DNA of 64,000 nucleotides from Actinoalloteichus hoggarensis (GTDB lineage Bacteria > Actinomycetota > Actinomycetes > Mycobacteriales > Pseudonocardiaceae): positions 4,960,001 through 5,024,000 of the forward strand of contig NZ_CP022521.1 in assembly GCF_002234535.1 (NCBI RefSeq). Direction: 5' to 3'. This document shows positions 34,660 to 44,790 of this stretch, in pieces; position 1 is the stretch's first letter, and every line of letters starts with the position of its first letter. The notes beneath the pieces are model-generated. The model was given only the letters and a program-made list of their open reading frames with translations, was not told where the DNA came from and did not search any database. The position numbers and the translations under genes are program-made.

Positions 34660-37600
34660 GAGACGACGGTCAACCCCGGGATGGCCTTCAACTCGGCGGC
34701 GAACGCGGGCGACCCCGAGACCGGATAGCGGTCGACCGTGTACGTCTCCTCCACCCCGTCGTGCGCGAGCACCAGGCGCAGCGGAGCGTCCCCCGCGTGA
34801 GCCAGCAGCGCACTCCGCAGCTCGGCGACCGCGTCCCTGGTCAGTCGCTCCGCCTCGGCCCGCAGCACCACGGCAGGCGCCACGCCCGGGTTCGTCTCCG
34901 CCTCGCTGATGTCGAGCGGGATCACCCCCGAACCGAAGACCGACATCCGGTCGTCACGCCAGTTCACCCGGCCCTTCACCGCGACGGCGGAGTCGGCGAC
35001 GAGGTCGGCGTGGAGCACGCTGTAGCTCTTGGCGAAGAACAGCACCTCCACCGCCGCGTCCAGGTCCTCGATCGTGACGATCGCCCACGGCTCGCCCTGC
35101 TTGTTCACCCGCCGGTCGACGCTGGAGATCATCCCCGCGATGACGATCTCGCCCTCCTTCGGCGCCTCGTGGAGGACGGCGGCGATGGTCTTCGGCGCGT
35201 GCTTGCGCAGGATGCGCTCCGCGCCGTCCAACGGATGAGCCGAGACGTACAGACCCAGCATCTCCCGCTCGTAGGCCAGCAGCTGCTTACGCGGCCACTC
35301 CTCCGGCGCGAAGGTCAGATGAGCCAGCGGCGACGCGTCGGGAGACTTCTCCCCGTCCTCGTCACCCCCGCCGAAGAGATCGAACTGGCCCAGGGCCTCC
35401 TGGCGTTTGAGGCCGATCACCGCGTCGACCGCCGCCTCATGATGCTCGAACAGCGACCGCCGCGAATGACCGAACGAGTCGAAGCCGCCCGCCTTGATCA
35501 GCGACTCCACCACCCGCTTGTTGCAGGTCACGATCTCGGCCTTGTCCAGGAAGTCGGTGAAGGACGTGTAGCCGCCCTTCTCCTTACGCCGGGACACGAT
35601 GGACTGGACGACGTTCGCACCCACGTTGCGCACGGCACCCAGCCCGAAGCGGATGTCGCTGCCGACGGCGGCGAAATGCAGGCCGGAGTCGTTGACGTCC
35701 GGGGCGAGGACCTTGATGCCCAGGCGCCTGCACTCGGCGAGATAGATCGCGGACTTGTCCTTGTCGCCGCCGATCGAGGTGAGCTGGGCCGCCATGAACT
35801 CGGCCGGATAGTTCGCCTTGAGATACGCGGTCCAATACGCGACGAGGCCGTAACCGGCGGTGTGGGACTTGTTGAACGCATAACCCGCGAAGGGCAGCAT
35901 GACGTCCCAGAGAGTCTGGATCGCCTCCGCGGAATAGCCGTTGCCCGCCATCCCGGAGCGGAACTTCTCGAACTCCTGCTCCAGGACCTCCTTCTTCTTC
36001 TTACCCATGGCGCGACGCAGCAGGTCCGCGCCGCCCAGGGTGTAGCCGGCGAGCTGCTGGGCGATCGCCATGACCTGCTCCTGATAGACCAGCAGGTGGT
36101 AGGTCTCGCCGAGGATCGGCTCCAGCGCGTCCTTCAACTCGGGATGAATCGGGGAGATCTTCTGCCGACCGTTCGAACGCTCGGCGTAGTCCAGGTGCGC
36201 GTTGGCCGCCATCGGACCGGGCCGGTACAACGCGATGGCGGCGGCGATGTCACCGAAGTGGGTCGGCTGCATGCGGCGCAGCAGATCCCGCATGCCGCCG
36301 CCGTCCAGTTGGAAGACGCCCAGGGTGTCGCCTCGGCTCAACAGCTCGTACGACGCGGTGTCGTCCAACCCCAGGGTGGCCGTGTCGATCACCCGGCCGT
36401 GGTTGCGTTCGACCTCCTTGACGGTGTCGTCGATGACCGTCAACGTCCGCAACCCGAGGAAGTCCATCTTCAACAGCCCGATGTCCTCACACGCCGGGAA
36501 GTCCCAGCCTGTGATGATCGAACCGTCGTCCCGCTTCCACAACGGGATGACGTCCAGCAGCGGCTGCGAGGAGAGGATCACCGCGCAGGCGTGGACGCCC
36601 GCGTTGCGGGTCAGCCCCTCCAGACCTCGGGCGGTCTCGAAGATCGTCGAGACCTCCTGGTCGTTCTGGATCAGCGTGCGGATCTCCGCCGCCTCGGCGT
36701 AACGCTCGTGGGAGGAGTCGACGATGCCCGCCAACGGGATGTCCTTGGCCGCGACCGGCGGCGGCAACGCCTTGGAGATCCGGTCGGCGATCGAGAAGCC
36801 GGGCTGCCCGAAGTGCACCCGCGCGGCGTCCTTGATGGCCGCCTTCGTCTTGATCGTGCCGTAGGTGATGACCTGCGCGACGTTCTCCGCGCCCCACTTG
36901 TTGACCGTGTAGTCCATGACCTCGCCCCGACGACGCTCGTCGAAGTCGAGGTCGATGTCGGGCATGGAGATGCGCTCGGGATTCAGGAACCGCTCGAACA
37001 GCAGCGAATGCTCGATGGGGTCGAGATCGGTGATGTGCAGGATGTAGGCCACCAGTGACCCGGTCGCCGAACCACGGCCGGGGCCGACGGCGATCTTCTG
37101 TTCCTTGGCCCAGCGCACCAGGTCGCCGACCACGAGGAAGTACGCCGGGAAGCCCATGTTGGCGATGACGCCGAGTTCACGGTCGATACGGTCCTGATAC
37201 TCCTGGGTCAGGCCGTCCGGGAAACGGGTCGGCGTGTAGTGCTCGACCTCGGCGCGCAGCAGACCGTTCTCCGTCTCGCCTTCCTTCAGCGGGAACCGAG
37301 GCATCCGGTCGACGTGGGCGTAGACCTCGTCGTAGGACTCGATGCGCTCCGCGATGAGCAGCGTGTTGTCGGCCGCGCCGGGCACCTCGGCGTCCCAGTA
37401 GGCGCGCATCTCCTCGGCCGACTTCAGGTAGTAGCCGTCGCCGTCGAACTTGAACCGCGTCGGGTCGCTCAGCGTCTTGCCCGACTGGACGCACAGCAAC
37501 GCCGAGTGCGCCGCGGCCTGGTCCCTGGTCACGTAGTGCGAGTCGTTGGTGGCCAGCGGACGCAGGTTCAGCTCCCGGCCGATGCGCAGCAGCCCCTCAC

Positions 37601-38222
37601 GAACCGAACGTTCGATGGGCAGCCCGTGGTCCATCAACTCCAGGAAGAAGTTGTCCGCGCCGAAGATGTCCTTGTAATCCGAGGCCGCCTGCATCGCCGC
37701 CTCCGGCTGCCCCAGCCGCAGCCGCGTCTGCACCTCGCCCGACGGACACCCCGTCGTCGCGATGATCCCCTCGGCGTACTCCGAGATCAGCTCGCGGTCC
37801 ATCCGAGGCTTCCGGTAGTAGCCCTCGAAGCTCGCCCGGCTCGACAACGCGAAGAGGTTGCGCAGCCCGGTGGCGTTGCCCGCCAGCATCGTCATGTGCG
37901 TGTAGGCGCCTGCACCGGAGACGTCGCCGCCCTCACCGGACTGGTCGCTGGACCGCTGCCCCGACTCGCCCCAGAACACCGGCTTCTTGTGGAACCGGCT
38001 GCCCGGCGCGATGTAGGCCTCGATGCCGATGATCGGCTTGATGCCCGCCTTCTTCGACTGTCGGTAGAACTCCGCCGAGCCGTACATGTTGCCGTGGTCC
38101 GTCATGCCCACGGCGGGCATCCCGAGCCTGGCGGCCTCGGCGAACAGGGGAGCGACCTTCGCCGCCCCGTCGAGCATCGAGTACTCGGTGTGTACGTGCA
38201 GGTGGACGAACTGATCCGACAC
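34656..38222 (-). CDS. dnaE: DNA polymerase III subunit alpha (DnaE1)
   Basis: 1188 residues, the size of actinobacterial DnaE1, the main replicative polymerase. N-terminal PHP domain ([34 protein letters not shown]), polymerase active-site motifs ([17 protein letters not shown] and [18 protein letters not shown] with catalytic Asp residues), the beta-clamp/HhH region ([20 protein letters not shown]) and a C-terminal OB domain ([20 protein letters not shown]). The GTG start at 38222 ([11 protein letters not shown]) is the canonical N-terminus; longer frames upstream are spurious. Followed by an overlapping DUF6300 gene. Confidence 0.97.
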   Translation of the reverse strand: MSDQFVHLHVHTEYSMLDGAAKVAPLFAEAARLGMPAVGMTDHGNMYGSAEFYRQSKKAGIKPIIGIEAYIAPGSRFHKKPVFWGESGQRSSDQSGEGGDVSGAGAYTHMTMLAGNATGLRNLFALSSRASFEGYYRKPRMDRELISEYAEGIIATTGCPSGEVQTRLRLGQPEAAMQAASDYKDIFGADNFFLELMDHGLPIERSVREGLLRIGRELNLRPLATNDSHYVTRDQAAAHSALLCVQSGKTLSDPTRFKFDGDGYYLKSAEEMRAYWDAEVPGAADNTLLIAERIESYDEVYAHVDRMPRFPLKEGETENGLLRAEVEHYTPTRFPDGLTQEYQDRIDRELGVIANMGFPAYFLVVGDLVRWAKEQKIAVGPGRGSATGSLVAYILHITDLDPIEHSLLFERFLNPERISMPDIDLDFDERRRGEVMDYTVNKWGAENVAQVITYGTIKTKAAIKDAARVHFGQPGFSIADRISKALPPPVAAKDIPLAGIVDSSHERYAEAAEIRTLIQNDQEVSTIFETARGLEGLTRNAGVHACAVILSSQPLLDVIPLWKRDDGSIITGWDFPACEDIGLLKMDFLGLRTLTVIDDTVKEVERNHGRVIDTATLGLDDTASYELLSRGDTLGVFQLDGGGMRDLLRRMQPTHFGDIAAAIALYRPGPMAANAHLDYAERSNGRQKISPIHPELKDALEPILGETYHLLVYQEQVMAIAQQLAGYTLGGADLLRRAMGKKKKEVLEQEFEKFRSGMAGNGYSAEAIQTLWDVMLPFAGYAFNKSHTAGYGLVAYWTAYLKANYPAEFMAAQLTSIGGDKDKSAIYLAECRRLGIKVLAPDVNDSGLHFAAVGSDIRFGLGAVRNVGANVVQSIVSRRKEKGGYTSFTDFLDKAEIVTCNKRVVESLIKAGGFDSFGHSRRSLFEHHEAAVDAVIGLKRQEALGQFDLFGGGDEDGEKSPDASPLAHLTFAPEEWPRKQLLAYEREMLGLYVSAHPLDGAERILRKHAPKTIAAVLHEAPKEGEIVIAGMISSVDRRVNKQGEPWAIVTIEDLDAAVEVLFFAKSYSVLHADLVADSAVAVKGRVNWRDDRMSVFGSGVIPLDISEAETNPGVAPAVVLRAEAERLTRDAVAELRSALLAHAGDAPLRLVLAHDGVEETYTVDRYPVSGSPAFAAELKAIPGLTVVS

Positions 38223-39519
38223 AGCGCTCTCTTCCCCGGCCGGAGGGTGACTGCACGGCACCTCACCATCCACGCCCCTGGGGCCGTCGCCCCCGCCCGC
38301 GCGGTGCCCGGACCGGGCACTCTCACCAGGCGACCTCGGCGACGAGCCGCCGGCCGCCCGCGGCGCCGGACTCGCGTACCGCGCGCCCGGCGCCGAGCCG
38401 CCTCGCCCTCGGCCCTCGGGCACGGAGATCACACGCCCCGCCTTCACGACCCCGAAACGGTCGGCGGTGCGGCATCCCTCGGGCGCCCGCGAGCCGCGCG
38501 TCACGTCGTGCCCGCCCGGCCGTCGCTCGCCGCCGAGACGGGCCGGCATCGCCGAAACAGCGCCCGTGCCGCGGCTTACGTGGAAGATGATCGTGTCAGC
38601 GGTGCACCCTCACCAATCGAACATAGTCACATACCGTGAGTAAAATCCAGTGAAATTCCCAGTGAGTCCTTCTCGACGACCCGCCATCGAGAGACACCAC
38701 AATAGCCCAGGGATCACCTGGCGCCAGATCCCCCTTGAACTGCGGTTTCACCGAAGGATGCCGTCGACGACACGGTAGGCGACCCGGCCGCCGCCCGCCT
38801 GACGGGCGGCCACCGGGACCACCCCGCAACCAATACTCTCCGTGATCAACCTCGCCCGTACCGGGGACGTCGGATTCCCGGCGGAATGATGCGGTCAGCA
38901 GCGGTGCGGGAGCCCCCGCGGCACGTGTCGGCGGTGCAGGCCGCCCCGCGTCGACGGGTCGGCGACCGCCTTCGCTGACGCTGTGTCAACAGCCGCCGCG
39001 CCGTGGCTCACCGACGCGGGGGCCACGAGCCGACGGTGCCTCGCCGAGCGAGCAGGCGGCGATCGGACGCGGCGACGCGACTCGATCGCCTGCGCCACCG
39101 AGGACGTCCCGACTGCCGTGCAGGCCGGGGATCGCCGCGGACACCCAAGGCGTCCTCCGCCCGCGTGGCGGCCGACCAGCCGGCGTCGACCTCCTCGGCC
39201 GATGAGCGGCCACCACCCGACCGGCGGCGATCTCGTCGCGTGCTCGCGCAGCGGGGCCGCTCAGACGCACCTGGCCGCGAACTCCGCAGGCCGACAGCGG
39301 CGACCGGCGAGGAGCGGCGGGCGTCACGGCGTCGGCGTCGGCGTCGGCGTCGGGAACCGAGAACTCCGCGAGCACCCGTGCCACGCCTCGGCTTCGGTGC
39401 CCCCGCCCGGCCGCAGCATGTGTGGCGGCGGCAGACCAGGACTGGCGTACGGCACCGGCAGGACCGCGTCCGGCGCGGAGGCGATGCACGCTGCATCAGC
39501 GGGCCGACGCCGTGCCCGG
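38223..39519. other. Gene-poor interval upstream of dnaE
   Basis: About 1.3 kb with no convincing gene on either strand. The A+T-richest part, about 38620-38680, contains spaced AGTGA repeats (TCACATACCGTGAGT, CCAGTGAAATTCCCAGTGAG) and may be a regulatory region. A GGCGTC hexamer is repeated at about 39330-39355. Several long frames are Arg-rich shadows. Confidence 0.5.
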
Positions 39520-40194
39520 TCAGCCCACCGTCTCGACGCCGCCCAGGAACCGGTACTGGCCGACCTCGATCAGCCAGGCACCGGGGAAGCGGGCGACCAT
39601 CCGCAGCTGCTCACGGTTGGCGTACATGCCGACGTACTCGTCGTAGGCGCCGTGCTCGGCCCACTCCATGTACTGGAACACCCGATGTCCGTCGAGGCTG
39701 ACGTGCATGTACACCGCGAGCAGGCCCGCCGGTCGGCTCGCGGCCAGCCCGTCGACGACGATGTCGGAGAACTCTCGCTGCTGCTCGTGCCCGGCCGTCT
39801 CGTAGACCGTGATGCTGATCCGCTCGAACGGCGGCCGATTCTCGTGCAGCACGGCCGCCCGATACACCCGATACGGGACGGCGCCCGGCCGTTCGATGCC
39901 CTGCACGATCCGGTCGACGAAGCGCAGCATCGACGGGCGCTCCACGGCGATGAAGTGCCGCAACGACGCCTCGTCCACCCATTGCGAGTAGGTGAGCATC
40001 CCCCGGCCGTCCAGGCCCGCGAAGCAGCTGATCGAGATCAGCCCCTCCAGCCACCCCCACCCGGACCGCTCGGCCAGCAGCGCGTCCGCCGCGCGGGCCT
40101 GCTTCTCCGGTCCGTCGACGAGCCAGCGGCCCATCAGGGCCAGGTCGGCGTCGGCACGGTCGATGGCGGGCGGATGGTCCCGACGACCGGACAC
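39520..40194 (-). CDS. Tandem ABM-like protein, paralogue of 32959-33648 product
   Basis: 224 residues from GTG 40194 with a GGAGG-rich leader. Two ABM-like halves: SISCFAGLDGRGMLTYSQWVDEASLRHFIAVERPSM and LLAVYMHVSLDGHRVFQYMEWAEHGAYDEYV. The ERPGAVPYRVYR segment aligns with ERPGVVRYRLHG of the paralogue. Function unknown. It lies 207 bases from the CRISPR array. Confidence 0.75.
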   Translation of the reverse strand: MSGRRDHPPAIDRADADLALMGRWLVDGPEKQARAADALLAERSGWGWLEGLISISCFAGLDGRGMLTYSQWVDEASLRHFIAVERPSMLRFVDRIVQGIERPGAVPYRVYRAAVLHENRPPFERISITVYETAGHEQQREFSDIVVDGLAASRPAGLLAVYMHVSLDGHRVFQYMEWAEHGAYDEYVGMYANREQLRMVARFPGAWLIEVGQYRFLGGVETVG

Positions 40195-40401
40195 CGGCCC
40201 TCCCCCTTCCTCCGGCCGCACGCCTGGCGGGGTCGACGCGCACTGCTGGCAGCCTGACACGGCCGGGCGCGGGCCGCCCGTCGCCCGCGACCATCGCGCG
40301 CCCGGCCGAGTGGCGAAGCGGAACCGTCGGGTGTCGCCCGGTCGGTCGAGAAGCCTGCCCGCCGGCCGCGCCACCGCGTTCCCACCAGGCTGGTGGCGGG
40401 C
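40195..40401. other. Intergenic region at the trailer end of the CRISPR array
   Basis: About 200 bases between the ABM-like gene start and the last (oldest) CRISPR repeat. No gene; should hold the promoter of the ABM-like gene on the minus strand. Confidence 0.4.
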
Positions 40402-40917
40402 GGCTCACCCCCGCTTGCGCGGGGCGTACGGAAGCGGCGGCTCGTGGATGTCCACGTCCGGGGGCTCACCCCCGCCTGCGCGGGGGATACATCTGGTTGT
40501 CGAGGATCGTCTCCATGAGGTGGGGCTCACCCCCGCCTGTGCGGGGAATACGCGGGGGAGCGCCAAACCGACGACCACCAGGCCGGCTCACCCCCGCCTG
40601 CGCGGGGAATACACCCGCCAACCGCCGACGCCATCGCCGCCCGCCGGCTCACCCCCGCCTGCGCGGGGAATACGCAACCTGCCGATCTCCCCCAGCCGGT
40701 CGTAGCGGCTCACCCCCGCCTGCGCGGGGAATACCTCAGCGTCAACGAGATCACCGACATCACGGCGGGCTCACCCCCGCCTGCGCGGGGAATACGAGTG
40801 CCCCGATTGCTGTCAGTGTCGTGGTGCAGGCTCACCCCCGCCTGCGCGGGGAATACTGCCGCCGGCGCGCGGCGGGCGCGACACCGGGCGGCTCACCCCC
40901 GCCTGCGCGGGGAATAC
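40402..40917 (-). CRISPR. Orphan type I-E CRISPR array, nine repeats, eight spacers
   Basis: 28-bp repeats start at 40402, 40463, 40524, 40585, 40646, 40707, 40768, 40829 and 40890, an exact 61-bp period, so all eight spacers are 33 bp. Read on the minus strand the repeat is GTATTCCCCGCGCAGG followed by CGGGGGTGAGCC, with hairpin CCCCGC-GCAG-GCGGGG, closely resembling the E. coli I-E repeat. Repeats 4-9 are identical; 40524 has one change, 40463 one and 40402 several. Degeneracy at the low-coordinate end places the leader at high coordinates, agreeing with the repeat's strand. No cas gene is adjacent; the only cas genes in the window are 33 kb away. Confidence 0.97.
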
Positions 40918-40990
40918 CCTTCGCCAACTGGGCTTTCAGTGGCGCGTTATCGTTTTGTGACTAGCCGTCGGGCCGGAGACCTGGAACACG
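40918..40990 (-). promoter_or_regulatory. Probable CRISPR leader/promoter
   Basis: Immediately upstream (minus-strand sense) of the newest repeat is a locally A+T-rich stretch including TAGTCACAAAACGATAACG, the expected position and composition of the leader. It is inferred from array polarity; no experimental -10/-35 can be assigned. Confidence 0.5.
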
Positions 40991-41067
40991 GGGTCACCGT
41001 ATCCCACCGTCCGAAGTCGACCCGCGCCGTCCGGTCGGCGGCTTGAGGCCGGTCGGGGGTGCCAGGC

Positions 41068-41436
41068 TCAGGCGAGGGCTGCCAGCCGCGCGTCCAGGGC
41101 GTCGAGGTCGGGCAGGAACCACACGTGACCCCCGCGGTTCGACTCGTGCACCAGGGAGCGCAGCGCCGAACTGGCCGCCAGGTGCGCGGAGATGTCGCCG
41201 ATGACGGCGAGCCGCAGGTCGTAGTTGACGAACTTCTGCATGACCTCGCCCGCGAAGCCGGTGCTCAGCGTGTAGAAGGCCTCGTCGAGCCTGCCGGCGG
41301 GGACGGCCACCGCCCTGGCGCCGAGGAACACCGCGCCCACCAGGTCCAGCGCGTCCTGGACCGTCGCCACGGTCGGCCCCTCGGGGTCGCAGACCAGCAC
41401 CGAGACGCCCGCCCGCTGCTCCAGCTCGTCAGCCAT
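41068..41436 (-). CDS. DUF4180 domain protein
   Basis: 122 residues. The segment LDEAFYTLSTGFAGEVMQKFVNYDLRLAVIGDISAH followed by SSALRSLVHESNRGGHVWFLPDLDALDARL is the DUF4180 signature. Its ATG lies inside the end of the HTH gene (8-nt overlap). HTH-DUF4180 pairs recur in actinomycetes; a role in stress sensing or as a regulator's partner is only a guess. Confidence 0.88.
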   Translation of the reverse strand: MADELEQRAGVSVLVCDPEGPTVATVQDALDLVGAVFLGARAVAVPAGRLDEAFYTLSTGFAGEVMQKFVNYDLRLAVIGDISAHLAASSALRSLVHESNRGGHVWFLPDLDALDARLAALA

Positions 41437-41890
41437 CGTGCGCCTCCGTGGTGGTCACCAGTCCGTTGTCCCCGTCGAGCACGCTGTCGAGCAGCGTCAG
41501 CACCCCGGCCGTCTCGGCCAGGCCGCCCAGTATCACGATCTTCATCCGCGCTCGTTCCTCCTCGTAGATCGTCTGCACCCGCAGGGGACGCCCGGGGGCT
41601 CGCGCGTGGTTCACCGAGGCCAGGACGAGCGTGGCGAGCCGATCCGCCGCACCCGACGTCAGCCCCTCGATCTGCACGATGCTCGACGCCTCCGGGTCGG
41701 CGGCCCGCGCGGGCCCCGACCGGTCCGGCGCGGCCCCTGTCAGCGCCTGGAAGTCGGCGTGCGCGACGCGGTACTGCTTGCCGATGCGCACGGCGGGGAG
41801 CCTGCCGGAGCGGATGTAGCCGCGCACGGTGCGAACGTGCAGCCCGAGTCGGTCCGCTACCTGCTCGACCGAGAGCATTTCCTCACTCAT
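41429..41890 (-). CDS. Helix-turn-helix (excisionase/MerR-type) regulator
   Basis: 153 residues. N-terminal HTH_17 domain: MLSVEQVADRLGLHVRTVRG, YIRSGRLPAVRIGKQYRVAHADF, with the classic winged-helix YRV wing. The C-terminal 90 residues (VQIEGLTSGAADRLATLVLAS, RVQTIYEEERARMKIVILGGL) form a separate effector domain. ATG 41890 is preceded by GAGGGA. Overlaps the DUF4180 gene. Probably autoregulatory through the GATAGG repeats just upstream. Confidence 0.85.
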   Translation of the reverse strand: MSEEMLSVEQVADRLGLHVRTVRGYIRSGRLPAVRIGKQYRVAHADFQALTGAAPDRSGPARAADPEASSIVQIEGLTSGAADRLATLVLASVNHARAPGRPLRVQTIYEEERARMKIVILGGLAETAGVLTLLDSVLDGDNGLVTTTEAHDG

Positions 41891-41908
41891 CGTTCCCTCA
41901 AGAACCCC

Positions 41909-41935
41909 TGATAGGTAATGATAGGGAACTATAGC
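41909..41935 (-). promoter_or_regulatory. A+T-rich promoter with GATAGG direct repeats
   Basis: Two GATAGG hexamers start at 41910 and 41920, exactly one helical turn apart, within ATAGGTAATGATAGGGAAC, 20-45 bases upstream of the HTH gene. Such phased repeats overlapping a promoter suit an autoregulator binding site. Confidence 0.45.
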
Positions 41936-42050
41936 GCAGGACTACGTCCTCTCGTTCCCCTCTCGATCACACGCCGCCGACCCGGCGGGCCGGACCCCGG
42001 CTCGTCATGAGCGACGAATCGAGGACGGCCGTCCTCGCACGGGCGGGTCC

Positions 42051-42064
42051 TAGACTTCCGCCCA
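42051..42064 (+). promoter_or_regulatory. -10 box for leaderless histidine kinase mRNA
   Basis: TAGACT at 42051-42056 is a good actinobacterial -10 (TANNNT), placing transcription initiation at or next to the ATG at 42064. No Shine-Dalgarno sequence precedes that ATG, consistent with a leaderless transcript and with choosing it as the start. Confidence 0.45.
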
Positions 42065-43230
42065 TGGCAGTCGTCGGCGGGAGACGCCGTGGGCAACGAA
42101 GCGGCGCGCACGACGACGGGCTGATCGCCCTCGCGGTGACGGCCGTCGTCGTCATCTGGACCCTGCTCGACGACCGCACCCCCGGCCATCCCGACGCCCT
42201 CCCCGGCTGGGGCTGGCTGCTGGTCGTGCTCGCCTGCGCCGCGCTGGCATTCCGCAGCCGGTTCCCCGTCGCGGTCGCCCTGGTCACCCTCGCCGTCTGC
42301 GGCGTGTACTACCCGCTGTTCGAGGTCGACGGGCCGGTGCTGGTCACCTTCGCCGTGAGCCTCTACACAGCCACCGCCCGAGGTCACGTCACGGCGGCCG
42401 TCCTCATGGCCGTCGGCACCATGCTCGCCGTCGGCTACGGCGAGGCCGGCGCGGAGCACCGCAACGTGGACGACGCCACGATGTTCCTCCTCGCGGGCTG
42501 GCTGGTGGCCGTCATCTCGATCGGCGCCGTCCAGCGGAATCGGCTCGCCTACCTCCACGAGGTCGAGCAGCGGGCGGCCGTCGCCGAGCACAGCCGGATC
42601 GAGGAGGCCCGGCGACAGACCAGCGAGGAACGACTGCGGATCGCCCGGGAGCTGCACGACGCGCTCGGGCACAACATCTCGTTGATCAACGTGCAGGCGA
42701 GCGCGGCGCTGCATCGCTTCGACGAGGACCCGGCCCAGGCCAGGGCGGCCCTCGGCGCCGTCAAACAGGCCAGCGGCTCGGCGTTACGGGAACTGCGCGC
42801 CACCCTCGGGATGCTGCGGCAGGTCGACGAGGCCGCGCCCGCGACGGCCCCGCCGGGCCTCGATCGACTCGACGAGCTCGCCGAACACGCCCGCTCGGCG
42901 GGGCTTGCCGTCACCGTGGAGACGACCGGCGTCGCACGGGAGCTGCCCGCCGAGGTGGACCGCGCCGCCTACCGGATCGTCCAAGAGGCGCTGACCAACG
43001 TGACCCGCCACGCGAAGGCGAGGACGGCTCACGTACGGATCGGCTACGAGGACGAGGATGTACGGGTGACGGTCGACGACGATGGACGCGGTGGCACCCC
43101 GGTGCCGGGCAACGGCCTGCGGGGCATGGACGAACGAGCACGGGCGCTCGGCGGCGAACTCGCCGTGGGCGGCAGGCGAGAGGGCGGCCTCCGCGTGACC
43201 GTGCTGCTGCCGACGGGAGACCGCCGATGA
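42064..43230 (+). CDS. Sensor histidine kinase, NarL/DesK-type (HisKA_3)
   Basis: 388 residues. N-terminal half has about five membrane helices (LIALAVTAVVVIWTLL, WGWLLVVLACAALAF, FPVAVALVTLAVCGVYYPLF, MFLLAGWLVAVISIGAV). The phosphoacceptor H-box is ERLRIARELHDALGHNISL near residue 200, followed by the HATPase domain (YRIVQEALTNVTRHAKA, VTVDDDGRGG, GLRGMDERARALGG). It phosphorylates the adjacent response regulator; the signal is unknown. Start 42064 is chosen over 42007 on promoter grounds. Confidence 0.92.
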   Translation: MAVVGGRRRGQRSGAHDDGLIALAVTAVVVIWTLLDDRTPGHPDALPGWGWLLVVLACAALAFRSRFPVAVALVTLAVCGVYYPLFEVDGPVLVTFAVSLYTATARGHVTAAVLMAVGTMLAVGYGEAGAEHRNVDDATMFLLAGWLVAVISIGAVQRNRLAYLHEVEQRAAVAEHSRIEEARRQTSEERLRIARELHDALGHNISLINVQASAALHRFDEDPAQARAALGAVKQASGSALRELRATLGMLRQVDEAAPATAPPGLDRLDELAEHARSAGLAVTVETTGVARELPAEVDRAAYRIVQEALTNVTRHAKARTAHVRIGYEDEDVRVTVDDDGRGGTPVPGNGLRGMDERARALGGELAVGGRREGGLRVTVLLPTGDRR

Positions 43231-43892
43231 TCCGCGTCCTGCTGGTCGACGACCAGACCCTCGTCCGCGCGGGCTTCCGCTCCATCCTCGACGGCGAACC
43301 CGACATCGAGGTGGTGGCCGAGGCCTCCGACGGGAACGGCGCGCTGCGGCTGGCCGCCGAGCACCGTCCCGACGTCGTGCTGATGGACGTCCGGATGCCC
43401 GAGATGGACGGGCTGGAGGCCACGAGGCGCCTCGCCGCCGATCCCCGGCTGGGCGGGGTCCGGGTGGTCATCCTCACGACCTTCGACCTCGACGACTACG
43501 TCTACGACGCCCTGCGATCCGGTGCGGCGGGTTTTCTCGTCAAGGACACCGAGCCGATGGAGCTGATCCACGCGGTGCGCGTGGTCGCCCGAGGCGATGC
43601 GCTGCTGGCCCCGGCGGTCACCCGCAGACTCATCGCCGAGATCGCCTGCCGCAGGCGGGCACCGGAGCCCAGCCCGCTGCTGAACGGACTCACCGACCGG
43701 GAACGGGAGGTGTTGGGGCTGGTGGCGGAGGGGCTCTCCAACGACGAGATCGCGGCCCGGCTGGTGCTGAGCCCCGCCACCGCGAAGACCCACGTCAGCC
43801 GGATCATGACCAAGCTGCGGTCCCGCGACCGCGCGCAGCTCGTCGTGACCGCCTACGAGTCGGGGATGATCACGCCGCGCTGGCTGGCCTGA
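43227..43892 (+). CDS. NarL-family response regulator
   Basis: 221 residues. Receiver domain with acidic pocket VLLVDDQTLVRAGF and phosphoacceptor Asp in VVLMDVRMPEMDG near residue 54, Thr in ILTTFD and Lys in FLVKDTEP. C-terminal LuxR-type HTH (LTDREREVLGLVAEGLSNDE, RLVLSPATAKTHVSRIMTKL). ATG overlaps the kinase stop (ATGA). Forms a two-component system with the preceding gene. Targets unknown; the gene-poor region after it contains no obvious regulon member. Confidence 0.95.
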   Translation: MIRVLLVDDQTLVRAGFRSILDGEPDIEVVAEASDGNGALRLAAEHRPDVVLMDVRMPEMDGLEATRRLAADPRLGGVRVVILTTFDLDDYVYDALRSGAAGFLVKDTEPMELIHAVRVVARGDALLAPAVTRRLIAEIACRRRAPEPSPLLNGLTDREREVLGLVAEGLSNDEIAARLVLSPATAKTHVSRIMTKLRSRDRAQLVVTAYESGMITPRWLA

Positions 43893-44790
43893 TCAGCGGC
43901 CCCGACCCCGGCCCCGGCCGCGTGCGGAGTGCGGAGTGCGGTGTGCGGTGTGCGTGCGTCCGCGATGCGGACGGACGGCACCGCGCCGCGACGTCCTCCC
44001 CGATCCGGCCGGGCGAGGGGATGCGGGCCGGCGGTGCGGCTCGCGGTGCGCCGATGTGCGGGCTTCCGGTGTGCCGGTCCGCAGCACGGGACTCGCCGTG
44101 TACGGGCTCCCGTGCGGGGGCACCAAGTGGGCGAGCGTCCGGTGTGCCGGTCCGCAGCACGGGACTCGCCGTGTACGGGCTCCCGTGCGGGGGCACCAAG
44201 TGGGCGAGCTTCCGGTGTGCGGCTCGTGCCGTGCGGCTTCGCGACGTACGGGCTGCGAGCCCTCGGTGTACGGGGTCGGGCTGTACGGGCTCCGGTGTGC
44301 AGGCTCCTAGGTGTACGGGCTCGGCCGTAGGGGCTCCGATTGCGCAGGCCTCGGTTGTACGGGCTCGCACGCCGCCCTCCGAGGTAACCGGCGCCCTCAA
44401 TCAGCCCGGGACCGCGCGGACCCGTCCCCGGAGCCGGAACGACCGCATCGACTGATCAGCCTCGGCCGCTCTCGGCGAACGGAACGCCGAAGCACGGGCC
44501 TGCCTGCCGCGGCGGTCCGCCCGCCGCGGCGGTCCGCCGCCCATGCCGTGGTGCGGAACAGGGAAGCACGCGCCCGCCGCGCCGCGACGGCCCGGGCCTC
44601 GGCGGATGCCGCCGACGATGCGCACCGGCGGCCCGCCCGGTCGACGGCCACCGCGGCGCGCCACACGTCAGCAGCTCTTCGACCCCCGCCGACGAATGCC
44701 CCCAAGACCGCTCGGCGCCCCGCCGTCGTTCCGGGGCCACCCTGAGCCGCCCCTCGGGGTAGGTCATCCGGAGTAGTCAGGGTCTCCGGG
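43893..44790. other. Gene-poor interval with GTGTGCGG-rich repeats
   Basis: About 900 bases without a supported gene. 43920-44370 is dominated by GTGTGCGG/GTACGGGCTC variants and a 73-bp tandem duplication; the rest is high-G+C with only shadow-like frames. Confidence 0.55.
44066..44220. repeat. Tandem 73-bp duplication with partial third copy
   Basis: Copies at 44066-44138 and 44139-44211, identical except near the junction (GCGAGCGT versus GCGAGCTT), then a third copy begins CCGGTGTGC at 44212-44220. Perfect identity implies recent duplication. Confidence 0.9.

Noticed and set aside
34761-37058. 765-codon open frame antisense to dnaE
   Set aside because: Mirror image of a strongly conserved polymerase gene; composition is that of an antisense shadow.
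38596-39100. Small minus-strand frames between dnaE and the ABM-like gene
   Set aside because: No start signal, no recognised domain, no support from packing with neighbours.
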